64,000 nucleotides of DNA, taken from assembly GCF_000209655.1 (NCBI RefSeq), contig NC_015458.1:1922001-1986000 (forward strand), in the 5' to 3' direction. Below are positions 25,676 to 34,818 of the stretch, one piece after another. The position numbers were made by a program, and so were the translations under genes. This stretch comes from Pusillimonas sp. T7-7 (GTDB lineage Bacteria; Pseudomonadota; Gammaproteobacteria; Burkholderiales; Burkholderiaceae_B). The number at the start of each line of letters is the position of its first letter. The stretch's first letter is position 1. Under the pieces are notes generated by a model that did not search any database, was not told the origin of the DNA, and worked only from the letters and a program-made list of their open reading frames with translations.

Positions 25676-26215
25676 ATGAAAAAAATAGTCCTTAGTATTT
25701 TATTGTTTTGTGGTGCCTCGGTCGCCCATGCGGCGACTGTTCATGGTGAACATGCAGCACCTGTACCTGCGCAAGACCATCCCAAAACAGCTCAGCATCT
25801 CAATATGAGCCACGGTAATAATAGTAAAGCACCGATCTCTAACACGTTAATAGTTTCAGATTGCTGGATTCGCTCCTTGCCAAGACCCACACCCTCAGCA
25901 GGCTACTTTCTAATAAAAAACACCGGCGTAAATGACGCAAAGCTGTCTAATTTGACCATCACCGAATTCGATGAAGTATCGCTACACCAAACGACCAATG
26001 AGGGCGGCAAGAGCAAAATGAGCATGGCCCATGAGATTTTGATCCCGGCAGGTGGAGAATTGAAGTTTAAGCCGGGTAGCTACCATGCCATGCTCGAGAA
26101 ACCTAATCAAACCCTTTCAATCGGCACTCACGTTAACGCTGAATTCACATTTGAACCCAGCGAGAAAGCCATAACAACATGTGAAATCAAACCCGCCAAT
26201 ACGGTGGCAGAATAG
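25676..26215 (+). CDS. PCuAC-family periplasmic copper chaperone
   Basis: A 179-residue exported protein: signal peptide (residues 1-20, ending AHAA), a His-rich linker (HGEHAAPVPAQDH) and a PCuAC/DUF461 domain. The copper motif is recognisable as LHQTTNEGGKSKM, then 21 residues, then HAM. This is a close variant of the family H-M-x10-M-x21-H-x-M, with Gln in place of the first Met. PCuAC proteins deliver Cu(I) to haem-copper oxidases, so it may serve the cbb3-type enzyme of the same island. The ATG at 25676 begins the signal peptide; the frame opens at 25559. Confidence 0.83.
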   Translation: MKKIVLSILLFCGASVAHAATVHGEHAAPVPAQDHPKTAQHLNMSHGNNSKAPISNTLIVSDCWIRSLPRPTPSAGYFLIKNTGVNDAKLSNLTITEFDEVSLHQTTNEGGKSKMSMAHEILIPAGGELKFKPGSYHAMLEKPNQTLSIGTHVNAEFTFEPSEKAITTCEIKPANTVAE

Positions 26216-26452
26216 CTCGGGGCTCGCCAAGCGGCGTGCCAGCATTGATGCAGAACCAAATGGATAGCTAATTCCAGGCAGGCTTGCACTTATCACTTGC
26301 GTGTACTTCCTGCAACGGTTCACTGTTGGCAACTCAGATACCACCTGCCCCAGCGTGAAATCTTGTTTGCAGCATAGGCTTTTCTGATGACCAACTTGGC
26401 CACACTGAAAAGCCGTTTGGCACGCGCTCAATGTAGACTTTCTCGCAGCTCG

Positions 26453-26950
26453 TTAATCGACTTGTATTTCTCCAAGCGTGCCAAATTTGAGATGCCAATC
26501 GACCAGGCAAGCGAAATCCGTCTTCCCAGGCTGGACAAACTGCCAGACAACATTACGCTGCTGACCCGGGTTAAGCGTAATCATATTCGGCTGAGTATGC
26601 GCGACACTGGGTGCTTTTTGCATCAAGGCGGCGTGCGCCCTGAGTTCACTCATAGAACCGATAACCATTTCATGAGAAAACTTGCCAGTGTTCTTAACCA
26701 TGAATAAAACTATGTCACCCGCGTTTACACTAATCAGGCTAGGTGTAAAGTGAACAGTATCGTTAACAACGATTGTGACTGTCTTATTCACTTTAGCTAG
26801 ATCACCCGGTCGCCCGATTGTCGTACTTTTAGCATGACTGCTTGTAACATCATGACGCGACTTCGACGAACCTCTTGCATCGTTGACACCCGAGGCGAGA
26901 ATTTCGATAGGCAAAAACGCCAGCACGAAGACAAGCATTAGTTTGTTCAT
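26453..26950 (-). CDS. CopI-like cupredoxin paralogue lacking the axial Met
   Basis: A 165-residue exported cupredoxin similar throughout to CopI at 2981-3490 (shared HEMVIGSMSEL, PNMITL, VVWQF). The type 1 ligands His (HEMVIG), Cys and His (FACLVDWH) are kept. The axial methionine of CopI (C-LIPG-H-MEAG-M) is replaced by threonine (C-LVDW-H-LKFG-T), and the His/Met-rich N-terminus is reduced. The copper site would be altered or weak. The ATG at 26950 begins the signal peptide. It converges with the PCuAC gene. Confidence 0.83.
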   Translation of the reverse strand: MNKLMLVFVLAFLPIEILASGVNDARGSSKSRHDVTSSHAKSTTIGRPGDLAKVNKTVTIVVNDTVHFTPSLISVNAGDIVLFMVKNTGKFSHEMVIGSMSELRAHAALMQKAPSVAHTQPNMITLNPGQQRNVVWQFVQPGKTDFACLVDWHLKFGTLGEIQVD

Positions 26951-27048
26951 AAAAAATCTTCTCAAGGGTGGCGTACTCGGTTATGAAACAATGGATTTAC
27001 GCGCATCAACCCCCTCCACTAATATCGGCAGTTCGAAAGTTACAGTCT

Positions 27049-27705
27049 TCACTTCTTATAAGCGATTTTGACTTCTTGCTCCACAAGCGTCTTAAGCTGT
27101 TCAAAACCAAATTTTGGCAATGGTTTCCCGTTAACAAAAAAAGTTGGTGTTTGAGTTACCTGCAGTGCACGAAGGTCAACTTTATCCTGATCGACGATAG
27201 CCGCTATCGTCGGATTGCTCATGTCTTTGCGTACTTGGTCAATGTCCAGATCCAACGCCTTCAGATAACCCCAGATCAAATCGACCTGCGGGTTATCATG
27301 CGATGCCCATTGCGGCTGCATGTCTAGAACGGTCTCTAACGTCGACCAGTACTTATCTTGTAGCCGGGACGCCTCAAGAATCTTAGCAACCTCCTCGGAG
27401 CCCTCATGAAATGGAGCATAACGAAGAACGAGTTTGACCTTGCCCCCATTGACGTTGACAAGTTGTTTGACTGCAGGATAAAACGCTCGGCAAGACTCAC
27501 ACGCCGGGTCAAAAAACTCCACGATGGTGACTTTCGCGTCGGCAGGACCATATACAGGCGAATGCATTCGCTCGAATTCTGTGGTTTTTGTACTGGCTAA
27601 CTGCGCTTTTTTACGAACCTGACTCTGCTCATACACGAAACCACTGATGGAGAAAACCATAACAGCCAGGATACTGGTTAAGACAAGAACTGTTTGTTTT
27701 TTCAC
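27049..27705 (-). CDS. Membrane-anchored DsbA-like thiol oxidoreductase
   Basis: A 218-residue protein with an N-terminal anchor (residues 5-24) and a thioredoxin/DsbA fold. The active site is FFDPACESCRAFYP (Cys-Glu-Ser-Cys) near residue 71, and the cis-proline loop is VTQTPTFFVNG. It probably forms or shuffles disulfides in periplasmic proteins, reoxidised by the DsbB-like protein whose gene overlaps it by 4 bases. Such DsbA/DsbB pairs (BdbD/BdbC-like) recur in metal islands. It is the last gene of the long ccm-linked run. Confidence 0.85.
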   Translation of the reverse strand: MKKQTVLVLTSILAVMVFSISGFVYEQSQVRKKAQLASTKTTEFERMHSPVYGPADAKVTIVEFFDPACESCRAFYPAVKQLVNVNGGKVKLVLRYAPFHEGSEEVAKILEASRLQDKYWSTLETVLDMQPQWASHDNPQVDLIWGYLKALDLDIDQVRKDMSNPTIAAIVDQDKVDLRALQVTQTPTFFVNGKPLPKFGFEQLKTLVEQEVKIAYKK

Positions 27706-28136
27706 TTTAAAGCACCTTTTTTTATGAAGAGAAGCGTGGCGATTGCCGTAAATGCCAGCAATGACAATAGAGGAATGGATATGAAACCCAAAAGGTTTAA
27801 ATTCACTTCAGCGCATGATGGGCCTTGCCCACAAGGTTGAAGGGCTGGAGGGATAACGCCCAGGTAAAGTAGATTGTGATAAAGCGCCACAAACCAGCCG
27901 CCAACGACCATCGGTAATGCATACACAAAGACACGCACATCTGAGGTCGCGAGGCCCACGGCCAGGATAAAAACGAGCGGAAACATAAAGATGCGCTGAT
28001 ACCAGCACAGCTCGCAAGGGACGAACCCCATGATTTCACTGAGAAACAAGGCACCTAATGTTGCGGTCAGAGCAATCACCCATGCCGCAAATACTCGGCC
28101 CCACCGAGGCCCTGAAAGTTGGTTGCTGACTACCAT
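27702..28136 (-). CDS. dsbB: DsbB-like disulfide oxidase
   Basis: A 144-residue four-helix inner-membrane protein. It has the quinone-proximal pair FVPCELCWYQR near residue 35 and the second pair QPCGQGPSC near residue 100, as required to reoxidise a DsbA partner and pass electrons to quinone. The ATG at 28136 has AAGGA upstream; an ORF extension to 28286 overlaps ccdA and is rejected. It overlaps the DsbA-like gene as ATGA, so the two are translated together. Confidence 0.88.
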   Translation of the reverse strand: MVVSNQLSGPRWGRVFAAWVIALTATLGALFLSEIMGFVPCELCWYQRIFMFPLVFILAVGLATSDVRVFVYALPMVVGGWFVALYHNLLYLGVIPPALQPCGQGPSCAEVNLNLLGFISIPLLSLLAFTAIATLLFIKKGALK

Positions 28137-28218
28137 AAAACGTCGATCCTTAACGATGTGCTTCAAAAACTGGAGGTAAAGGTTGTAATGGCGAAGGCTA
28201 TAAGAAAGTAGAGAATAT

Positions 28219-28968
28219 TTAGCCAATACTTCCAAGGGCCGGGAACGTCTTAAGCAGCCAAATTGCAAAACGGACCAGTTGCCCACTGGCCACGGCGATG
28301 CCCATAAGTACCAGAATCGCGCCAGTCACTATTTGCAGGTAGCGGCCTGTTCGGCGTAGCGCACCGAGCCGACGCATAAACGGCGCCATGAAGTAAGCCG
28401 ACAGGAGAAACGGCACGCCAAGCCCTAACGCATAAACACCTAACAGCAGCATCCCCTGACCTACGCTCTGAGACGTAGCACCCAGCGCCAGAATACCGCC
28501 GAGCACGGGGCCAATACATGGGGTCCAACCAAAGCCAAAGGCCATACCCAGCACGGTAGCGGACCACGGATTACCCCCAACACCTGCCCCTGGCTCGAAA
28601 CGGTAGTAGCGCTGCGTCCATACGGGAGCTCGCACCACCCCCATAATCAATAGGCCTGCAACAATAATAATGACCCCTGCAACGATATTGAGCTCATAGC
28701 GGTAGGATAAAAACAAGCGCCCGATCGCTGTGATGCTGGCACCTAGGACCAGAAAAACCAAAGAAAATCCCAGAACGAAGCACGCACTAAGACCCAGCGT
28801 TCGCCATCGTGCGGCGCGTGCCTTTGCTGACGACACGCCAGGCTCCGCTGAGCCACCGGCAATATAAGAGAGGTAACCCGGTACGAGCGGTAAGACACAT
28901 GGCGATAGGAACGATGCAATGCCTGCGACAAACGCGGTCAATAGTCCGATGGCGGTTAGCTCAAGCAT
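28219..28968 (-). CDS. ccdA: Cytochrome c biogenesis thiol transporter CcdA
   Basis: A 249-residue inner-membrane protein with about six helices of the CcdA/DsbD-beta family. The redox cysteines lie in conserved sites: FLSPCVLPLVPG near residue 24 and FGWTPCIGPVLGG near residue 151. CcdA carries reducing power from cytoplasmic thioredoxin to periplasmic thiol proteins such as CcmG and TlpA, needed to reduce haem-binding cysteines. It lies between tlpA-like and dsbB genes in the same direction as ccm. Confidence 0.9.
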   Translation of the reverse strand: MLELTAIGLLTAFVAGIASFLSPCVLPLVPGYLSYIAGGSAEPGVSSAKARAARWRTLGLSACFVLGFSLVFLVLGASITAIGRLFLSYRYELNIVAGVIIIVAGLLIMGVVRAPVWTQRYYRFEPGAGVGGNPWSATVLGMAFGFGWTPCIGPVLGGILALGATSQSVGQGMLLLGVYALGLGVPFLLSAYFMAPFMRRLGALRRTGRYLQIVTGAILVLMGIAVASGQLVRFAIWLLKTFPALGSIG

Positions 28969-29001
28969 CGCGCTGCTCCCACAACATACTAAGTCGCATG
29001 G

Positions 29002-29643
29002 CTATTTCTCACCGTCGTTTTTCTTGAGTGATAAAGATAGCTGCGCGGCGTCGATCAAAGCATCGACCTGTGGGCTATCCCAAGCAGCAGGTCCCAATGC
29101 GCGCCCTATCTCACGGCCTTCTTGATCGATCAGCAAGGTTGTAGGAACGCCCGGAGCGCGAATAATGTTGGACACCTTTGACGCCGGATCAAAATATCCA
29201 CGCAGCGTTTGTACGCCAAACTCCTGATAGAAGGATTTGACCTGCGCGGGGTCGCGGTCAATTGATAACGCCACCACTTCAAATGTTGGACCACCGCGCT
29301 TGGCGTTGAGCCGATCCAGCGACGGCATTTCCTCTCTGCAGGGCGGACACCAGGTAGCCCAAATGTTGAGCAAAACAACACGGCCTCGAAAATCGGCCAA
29401 GGTCAAGGTCTTGCCGCTCGCATCTTGAAAGGAGAACAACGGAAGATCACGTGGCGTACTCCAGCGCGTAAAGCGCTGCCCATCTATATCCACCGCGGTG
29501 TCCATCGCAACGTTAACTATTCCGTCTGGGAGAGCCTTGGACGCATTATTACGTTGGTAAAAAAATAAAGCTGTCGCGATAGTGATCACGGTCGTTAACA
29601 CCACTGCTACCCAAATAATTATCTTAAAAGAGTTCTTCATCAT
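29002..29643 (-). CDS. TlpA-family membrane-anchored thioredoxin
   Basis: A 213-residue protein with one N-terminal anchor (residues 8-28) and a thioredoxin-like TlpA/ResA domain. The active site is WATWCPPCREEMP near residue 98 and the cis-proline loop is GVPTTLLID. It is likely a reductant of apocytochromes or of copper-chaperone cysteines, fed by CcdA encoded next to it. It follows ccmI by 10 bases and is thus an addition to the classical ccm set, which already contains CcmG. Confidence 0.87.
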   Translation of the reverse strand: MMKNSFKIIIWVAVVLTTVITIATALFFYQRNNASKALPDGIVNVAMDTAVDIDGQRFTRWSTPRDLPLFSFQDASGKTLTLADFRGRVVLLNIWATWCPPCREEMPSLDRLNAKRGGPTFEVVALSIDRDPAQVKSFYQEFGVQTLRGYFDPASKVSNIIRAPGVPTTLLIDQEGREIGRALGPAAWDSPQVDALIDAAQLSLSLKKNDGEK

Positions 29644-29653
29644 TCTCCACCCA

Positions 29654-30511
29654 TCAGTTTTCAGAGGTCACTGCTTCGGCTTGCTCTCGACGCGCACGCT
29701 TGATTGTGTTTTCGACAGCCTGCGCGGCGTCCGAATCTGGCGGAAGCAACTCGAATAACTGTTGCCAATAATCAATCGCTGCTGGGTAATCTTGACGCTC
29801 CAGCGCAGCAGCCCCCGCCAAAGTGAGAGCGAACGGTTCCCGAGGATTGAGCGATAGTGCGCGCTCCAGCAATTGCGTCGGCTCCCCCTTGAATCCAGTT
29901 TGATTGCTTCTGGCGAGTGTTTCGGCATATTCCGACAGCGCCAAAGGATCCGACTGAATGACGGTCGCCGCTTTGGAAAAGGCCGCCGCAGCATCTTCAT
30001 ACTTTTCAAAATAGCGATAAGAGCGCCCCAGCATGAGCCAGCCAGTTGGATCATCAGGATTGCGCGCCAGCCTCGCCGCGAGCGAATCCACCATGGCCTG
30101 CACATCGGCTTGCGTCATGGCAGACGCGCTTTGCACTGGCGGAGGGGTAATCGCTGCGAGGTTACCTAACGCTAAATAGGTAAGCGTTGCAGCCACTGGC
30201 AGGACGATGGCCAGCGCTATCGCTGCTTGCTTGCTGCTCTGGCGTCGTAGTCCAGTACTCTGAGCTGGTGTTGCCTCATCGAGCGCACGTCGTTGCAGCT
30301 CTTGTTGGGCCGCTGCGTGATCAGGCAAAGACAATATACCGTTCGCACGATCCTGCTCCAGCTCAGCCAATTGGTCGCGCAGCACTCTCGCATTAACGGC
30401 GTGATGTTCAAGACTGCTATCTAGTTTGGGGCCGCGCCACAGAGCCAGCCCTAGCCATAAGGTGACACTAGCTGCAAGTAATGCAGCAATAAGGATAAAA
30501 ATAAAATTCAT
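29654..30511 (-). CDS. ccmI: Cytochrome c maturation protein CcmI
   Basis: A 285-residue inner-membrane protein. A first helix (residues 1-25), a short cytoplasmic leucine-zipper-like region and a second helix (about residues 95-118) precede a periplasmic TPR domain (for example PTGWLMLGRSYRYFEKYEDA). CcmI binds the C-terminus of apocytochromes and hands them to the CcmFH haem ligase. It overlaps ccmH by 4 bases, confirming operon coupling. Confidence 0.88.
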   Translation of the reverse strand: MNFIFILIAALLAASVTLWLGLALWRGPKLDSSLEHHAVNARVLRDQLAELEQDRANGILSLPDHAAAQQELQRRALDEATPAQSTGLRRQSSKQAAIALAIVLPVAATLTYLALGNLAAITPPPVQSASAMTQADVQAMVDSLAARLARNPDDPTGWLMLGRSYRYFEKYEDAAAAFSKAATVIQSDPLALSEYAETLARSNQTGFKGEPTQLLERALSLNPREPFALTLAGAAALERQDYPAAIDYWQQLFELLPPDSDAAQAVENTIKRARREQAEAVTSEN

Positions 30512-30963
30512 GGTGATGTTCCGTTGTCCGTGGTTTGCGCTAGCAGCGCCTGCGCTCTCTTGCGCTCATCGTCGCTTAGCGATGCATCAGCCACGCTGTT
30601 TTTGCGGCGACGCAATGTTGTCGCCAGAACGAGGAGCCCAAAGGCCAGCAGCAACATGGGGCCAAACCATAGCAATAGCGTGGTGGCTTTTAATGGCGTG
30701 CGATAGAGTACGAAATCACCATAACGATCAACCATATAGGTTCTGATCTCGGTATCGCTTTTGCCAGCCTGGATCTGCTCGCGTATCTGTTGGCGCAGGT
30801 CCACGGCCAGGTCGGCGCGTGAGGCTGCGATCGACTCGTTCTGGCACACCAAACACCGCAATTCAGCGGCGATGTTCAGCATGCGCTTTTCCGTCGCCGC
30901 GCTATCCGCCCACGATGGCAAGGCAATAACGGCACACAACAATGTCAACCACCAATGTTTCAT
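30508..30963 (-). CDS. ccmH: Cytochrome c maturation protein CcmH
   Basis: A 151-residue protein with a signal peptide (ending SWADS), a small three-helix redox domain holding LRCLVCQNESIAAS (the Cys-Leu-Val-Cys site) near residue 38, and one C-terminal membrane helix (about 102-122). CcmH reduces or resolves apocytochrome thiols next to CcmF. It represents the CcmH/CcmL half only; the TPR half is the separate ccmI. It overlaps both neighbours by 4 bases. Confidence 0.9.
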   Translation of the reverse strand: MKHWWLTLLCAVIALPSWADSAATEKRMLNIAAELRCLVCQNESIAASRADLAVDLRQQIREQIQAGKSDTEIRTYMVDRYGDFVLYRTPLKATTLLLWFGPMLLLAFGLLVLATTLRRRKNSVADASLSDDERKRAQALLAQTTDNGTSP

Positions 30964-31484
30964 TTTTCAAGCTCCCGGATCAGGGGTAGAAGCGTGTCGC
31001 GCACCGCAGTCTCGGTTACTGCTCCGATGTGCTTGTAACGAATGAGCCCGGCCTTGTCGATAACAAAGGTCTCAGGTACGCCATAAACGCCATAGTCAAT
31101 ACCCACGCGCCCTTGCGTATCGGATACGGACAAGACATATCCATTGCCATGGCGTTCCAACCACGAAATCGCTTCCCCGCGTACATCCTTGTAGTTAAGA
31201 CCAACTATGGGTACTCCGTGCGTTTTAGCCAACGCCGTAATCACGGGATGCTCTTCAAGACAGGCATAACACCAAGAAGCCCACACGTTCAGCAGCCACA
31301 CTTTGCCTTTCATGGCTTCCGGTGAAAACGTTTCTTCGGGCGACGCCAATTGGGGCAACGTGAAATTCGGTGCCGGCTTGTTAATCAAAGGCGAAGGTAC
31401 TTCGCTGGGCTTGAGGGTCAAACCGAAAGCCAGGAAGCCGACCAGCACGACAAAAGCAACCAACGGCCATACAAAGCGACTCAT
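30960..31484 (-). CDS. ccmG: Thiol reductase CcmG/DsbE
   Basis: A 174-residue membrane-anchored thioredoxin. An N-terminal helix (residues 6-26), the CcmG motif NVWASWCYACLEEHP near residue 72, and the cis-proline loop GVPETFVID are seen. It keeps apocytochrome or CcmH cysteines reduced for haem attachment. The active-site dipeptide is Tyr-Ala where E. coli has Pro-Thr; variants are common. It overlaps ccmF and ccmH by 4 bases each. Confidence 0.9.
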   Translation of the reverse strand: MSRFVWPLVAFVVLVGFLAFGLTLKPSEVPSPLINKPAPNFTLPQLASPEETFSPEAMKGKVWLLNVWASWCYACLEEHPVITALAKTHGVPIVGLNYKDVRGEAISWLERHGNGYVLSVSDTQGRVGIDYGVYGVPETFVIDKAGLIRYKHIGAVTETAVRDTLLPLIRELEK

Positions 31485-33442
31485 GATGTGGCCCCTGCAG
31501 CCACCAAGGCGGCCTTTCGTTCGCGACGCTTAAGTCGATAACGGCGATCACTGATAGCTAATAACCCACCCAGCGCCATCAAGATGCAACCTATCCAGAT
31601 CCAGTCAACGAATGGTTTGTAGTAAACACGTACGCTCCAGGCGCCGTCAGCAAGCGGCTCACCCAGAGCGACGTACACGTGACGCAAACCGTTGGCATCA
31701 ATAGCCGCTTCTGTCATGGGCATTTCGGAGGAGATGTAGCTGCGTTTCTCGGGATGAAGCAGACGCAAGATCCGACCATCGCGTGACAACTCGATGTCAC
31801 CGACTTCTGCGACATAATTAGGTCCCTGTGCTTTATTGACGCCTAGAAACTTCAACTCATAGCCCCCTGTGCTTACCGTGCTGCCAGGCGTCATACGCAC
31901 GTCCTGTTCAGTTTCATAGCCCATGACGAGTGTCACTCCCGCTACGAACACGGCAATACCCAAATGGGCCAGATGCATGCCTAGCCAGCTAAGCGGTTGG
32001 GCTCGCAGCCCAGTGCGCGTAGCCCGCATACGGTCAAAGATGCCCTTAACCACCGCAGTGGCAATCCACGTGGCCAGTGCCAAGCCTAAAGCCGCCAACG
32101 CCGACCAACGCCCCAGCATAAACGGTGCGCCAACACCGACCACAAGCGCCACCACAGCCGGAACGTGCAGGTGTTTTATCAGAGCGCTTATCTTGGCTGA
32201 CTTCCAGTTAGCCACCGGGCCTACCGCCATGAGAAGCAACGCGGGCACCATCAGCGGTATGAAAACGGCATTAAAGTAGGGCGGCCCCACCGAAAGTTTG
32301 CCTAACCCGAGCGCATCAATGAAAAGCGGATACAAGGTGCCGAGAATGACGGCACCCGCTGCTACGGCCAACAACACGTTGTTCATTAGCAAGAGCGATT
32401 CACGCGATATCAGTTCAAACCGTCCACCCATACCCACTTTGGGCGCACGCAGCGCAAATAAAAACAAGGACGAGCCCACCACAACGGCGAATAACATCAA
32501 AATGAACACGCCTCGGCGCGGATCGGTGGCGAAGGCGTGTACTGACGTCAATACGCCTGACCGTACGAGAAAGGCCCCCAGCAATGAAAGCGAGAACGTG
32601 CTGATGGCAAGCAGCACTGTCCAGTTCTTGAAACTGGCACGCTTTTCAGTTACCGCCAGGGAGTGAATCAATGCAGTACCCACCAGCCACGGAATAAACG
32701 AAGAGTTCTCTACCGGGTCCCAGAACCACCAGCCGCCCCAACCCAGTTCGTAGTACGCCCACCAACTTCCCAAGGCGATACCCAAGGTCAGGAATAACCA
32801 CGCTGCCGTCGCCCAGGGCCGGGACCAACGGGCCCACGTCGAGTCGAGCTGCCCCGCTAGCAGTGCGGCAATGGCAAATGCGAACGCCACCGAAAATCCG
32901 ACATACCCCATGTACAGCAATGGCGGATGAAATATCAGTCCAATATCTTGCAGTAGCGGATTCAGGTCCATACCTTCTATGGCCGCAGGTACCAGGCGCT
33001 CGAACGGGTTAGAGGTAAGCAGCACAAAGAGCAGGAATCCAGCCGTGACCAGGCCCAGCACTCCCAATACGCGTGCAACCATGACATCGGGCAGTTGCTT
33101 TGAGAACACACTTACTGCGTACGCCCAGCCTGTTTGCATCAGCAGCCACAGCAAGAGCGATCCTTCGTGGCCGCCCCAGACGGCGGCTATGCGGTAAAGC
33201 AAGGGCAATTGCGAGTTGGAGTTCTGGGCGACGTAAGCCACCGAAAAATCCTTAACGATGAAGGACCAACCAAGCGTCGCGAAGCTAACAATAATTAAAA
33301 GGAACTGTGCGCGCGCGGCAGGTCGAGCAAAGGAGATCCAGACAGCATTGCCACGCGCCGCGCCAGCGAGGGCTAAGCAGCCTTGCGCAAGCGCCACGAA
33401 TAGCGTCAGAATCAGAGAGAAATGACCGAGTTCAGGAATCAT
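31481..33442 (-). CDS. ccmF: Cytochrome c haem lyase subunit CcmF
   Basis: A 653-residue protein with about 15 membrane helices, the haem-handling core of System I. The tryptophan-rich WWD motif is WGGWWFWDPVENSS near residue 235, and conserved histidines flank it (for example GHEGSLLLW and FHPPLLYMGYVG). It accepts haem from CcmE and joins it to apocytochrome cysteines with CcmH and CcmI. Length is normal for the family. It starts 5 bases after ccmE. Confidence 0.92.
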   Translation of the reverse strand: MIPELGHFSLILTLFVALAQGCLALAGAARGNAVWISFARPAARAQFLLIIVSFATLGWSFIVKDFSVAYVAQNSNSQLPLLYRIAAVWGGHEGSLLLWLLMQTGWAYAVSVFSKQLPDVMVARVLGVLGLVTAGFLLFVLLTSNPFERLVPAAIEGMDLNPLLQDIGLIFHPPLLYMGYVGFSVAFAFAIAALLAGQLDSTWARWSRPWATAAWLFLTLGIALGSWWAYYELGWGGWWFWDPVENSSFIPWLVGTALIHSLAVTEKRASFKNWTVLLAISTFSLSLLGAFLVRSGVLTSVHAFATDPRRGVFILMLFAVVVGSSLFLFALRAPKVGMGGRFELISRESLLLMNNVLLAVAAGAVILGTLYPLFIDALGLGKLSVGPPYFNAVFIPLMVPALLLMAVGPVANWKSAKISALIKHLHVPAVVALVVGVGAPFMLGRWSALAALGLALATWIATAVVKGIFDRMRATRTGLRAQPLSWLGMHLAHLGIAVFVAGVTLVMGYETEQDVRMTPGSTVSTGGYELKFLGVNKAQGPNYVAEVGDIELSRDGRILRLLHPEKRSYISSEMPMTEAAIDANGLRHVYVALGEPLADGAWSVRVYYKPFVDWIWIGCILMALGGLLAISDRRYRLKRRERKAALVAAGATS

Positions 33443-33447
33443 GAGCG

Positions 33448-33894
33448 TTATGGCCTCGTAGCAATCGTGTTCTTGGCGGCCTCATCCAGCGCATGCTGCG
33501 CCTCGGGGGGCATATAGTTCTCATCGTGTTTGGCAAGCACCTCTTCTGCCCGGAACAAGCCATCGGCCCCGAGCTTGCCTTGGGCCACTACCCCTTTGCC
33601 CTCGCTAAACAGGTCAGGCAATATTCCCGTATAACTGACCGGTATCATTTTGGCGGTATCGGTCACAACGAACTTCACTGTCAGCCCATCACTTTGGCGC
33701 TGCACGCTGCCGGTTTGCACCATGCCTCCGACGCGAAACGTCCTTTCTTGGGGTGCTTCACCAGCACTCACCTGCGTAGGCGTGAAGAAAAACACAAGGT
33801 TGCTCTGAAAAGCATTGAGCACTAAGGCTGTGGCAATGCCGAATGCGGCCAAGCCACCAGCAATGAGCGCGATACGTTTATGGCGATTTTTCAT
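33448..33894 (-). CDS. ccmE: Haem chaperone CcmE
   Basis: A 148-residue protein with one N-terminal helix (about residues 8-28) and an OB-fold periplasmic domain. The haem-binding histidine is in [14 protein letters not shown] near residue 125. It carries haem from CcmC to CcmF. The His-type motif (not the Cys variant) marks it as classical CcmE. The ATG at 33894 overlaps the ccmD stop; a longer frame to 34017 lies inside ccmD and is rejected. Confidence 0.9.
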   Translation of the reverse strand: MKNRHKRIALIAGGLAAFGIATALVLNAFQSNLVFFFTPTQVSAGEAPQERTFRVGGMVQTGSVQRQSDGLTVKFVVTDTAKMIPVSYTGILPDLFSEGKGVVAQGKLGADGLFRAEEVLAKHDENYMPPEAQHALDEAAKNTIATRP

Positions 33895-34073
33895 CGAAAT
33901 TCCTCTTCCTTTAGGATTAACTGACGCTTCACCAGCGACAAAGCCGCTTTGCGGCGCTGGCGCAGCAAGAGCCATTCGGCGCAAAGAACGACCAGGGTGA
34001 CGGCGACTGACCCCCACACGTATTGCCCATAGCCGCCCATGGCAAAAAATTCAGCTGGACTCGTCCAGTTCAT
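33891..34073 (-). CDS. ccmD: Haem exporter accessory protein CcmD
   Basis: A 60-residue single-pass membrane protein: a polar N-terminus with the CcmD motif [13 protein letters not shown], one helix (about 17-38), and a basic cytoplasmic tail. CcmD helps release haem-loaded CcmE from CcmC and the CcmAB ATPase. It overlaps ccmC and ccmE by 4 bases on each side, which fixes its limits inside a longer ORF that opens at 34277. Confidence 0.87.
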   Translation of the reverse strand: MNWTSPAEFFAMGGYGQYVWGSVAVTLVVLCAEWLLLRQRRKAALSLVKRQLILKEEEFR

Positions 34074-34807
34074 TGCTTTACCTCCCTCAAGTCGTCTAAC
34101 CATCCAGCATGATGTTCGCGTTCTAAAATGATGCAGCGCACGCGCATCAACGCGATCGCCACCGCATACATCCATGACGCCAAGGCCATAAGCAGCATGC
34201 CAATTAGCATGAGGACCGCCATTGAAGGCGCTTGTGTCAGCGAAACAGATGCGCCTTGATGCAAGGTGTTCCACCACTGCACCGAAAAATAAATGATTGG
34301 AATATTGACGACGCCGACAAGGGCAAGGACAGCACCGGCCTTATCCCCGCGCCGTGGCTCATCAATCGCTGACTGAAGCGCCATAAAGCCGATGTACAAG
34401 AAGAGAAGAATCAGCTCGGAGGTCAGGCGCGCATCCCAGACCCACCAGGTTCCCCACATGGGTTTGCCCCACAAGGCCCCCGTCCAGAGTGAAAGAAACG
34501 TGAACATGGCGCCGGTGGGAGCCAAGGCCGCGGCCATCATGGCCGCTAAACGATTCTTAAATGCCAGCCCTATCGCGGCCCAGAAAGCCATGACCAAATA
34601 AATGAACATCGACATCCAGGAGACCGGCACGTGCAGGAAGATGATGCGATAGCCCTCACCTTGCTGGGCGTCGGTGGGCGCCATGAAGAAACCCACGTAC
34701 ATCCCTATGATCGCCAGAATCGCGGCAGCAGCTGCAAACCATGGAATTAGCTTGCCAGCTAGGGGGTAAAACATTTTGGGCGATGAATACTTAAACCAAT
34801 TAATCAT
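34070..34807 (-). CDS. ccmC: Haem transporter CcmC
   Basis: A 245-residue six-helix inner-membrane protein with the tryptophan-rich motif WGTWWVWDARLTSE near residue 132 and histidines in the flanking periplasmic loops (for example FLHVPVSWM). It presents haem to CcmE. Length and motif are standard. It lies 11 bases after ccmB and overlaps ccmD by 4 bases. Confidence 0.92.
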   Translation of the reverse strand: MINWFKYSSPKMFYPLAGKLIPWFAAAAAILAIIGMYVGFFMAPTDAQQGEGYRIIFLHVPVSWMSMFIYLVMAFWAAIGLAFKNRLAAMMAAALAPTGAMFTFLSLWTGALWGKPMWGTWWVWDARLTSELILLFLYIGFMALQSAIDEPRRGDKAGAVLALVGVVNIPIIYFSVQWWNTLHQGASVSLTQAPSMAVLMLIGMLLMALASWMYAVAIALMRVRCIILEREHHAGWLDDLREVKQ

Positions 34808-34818
34808 TCACTTACTCA

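Noticed and set aside
26377..26414. GGCTTTTC/GAAAAGCC inverted repeat between the convergent PCuAC and cupredoxin genes
   Set aside because: The 22-base loop and absence of a T run make a terminator call weak; it could be chance.
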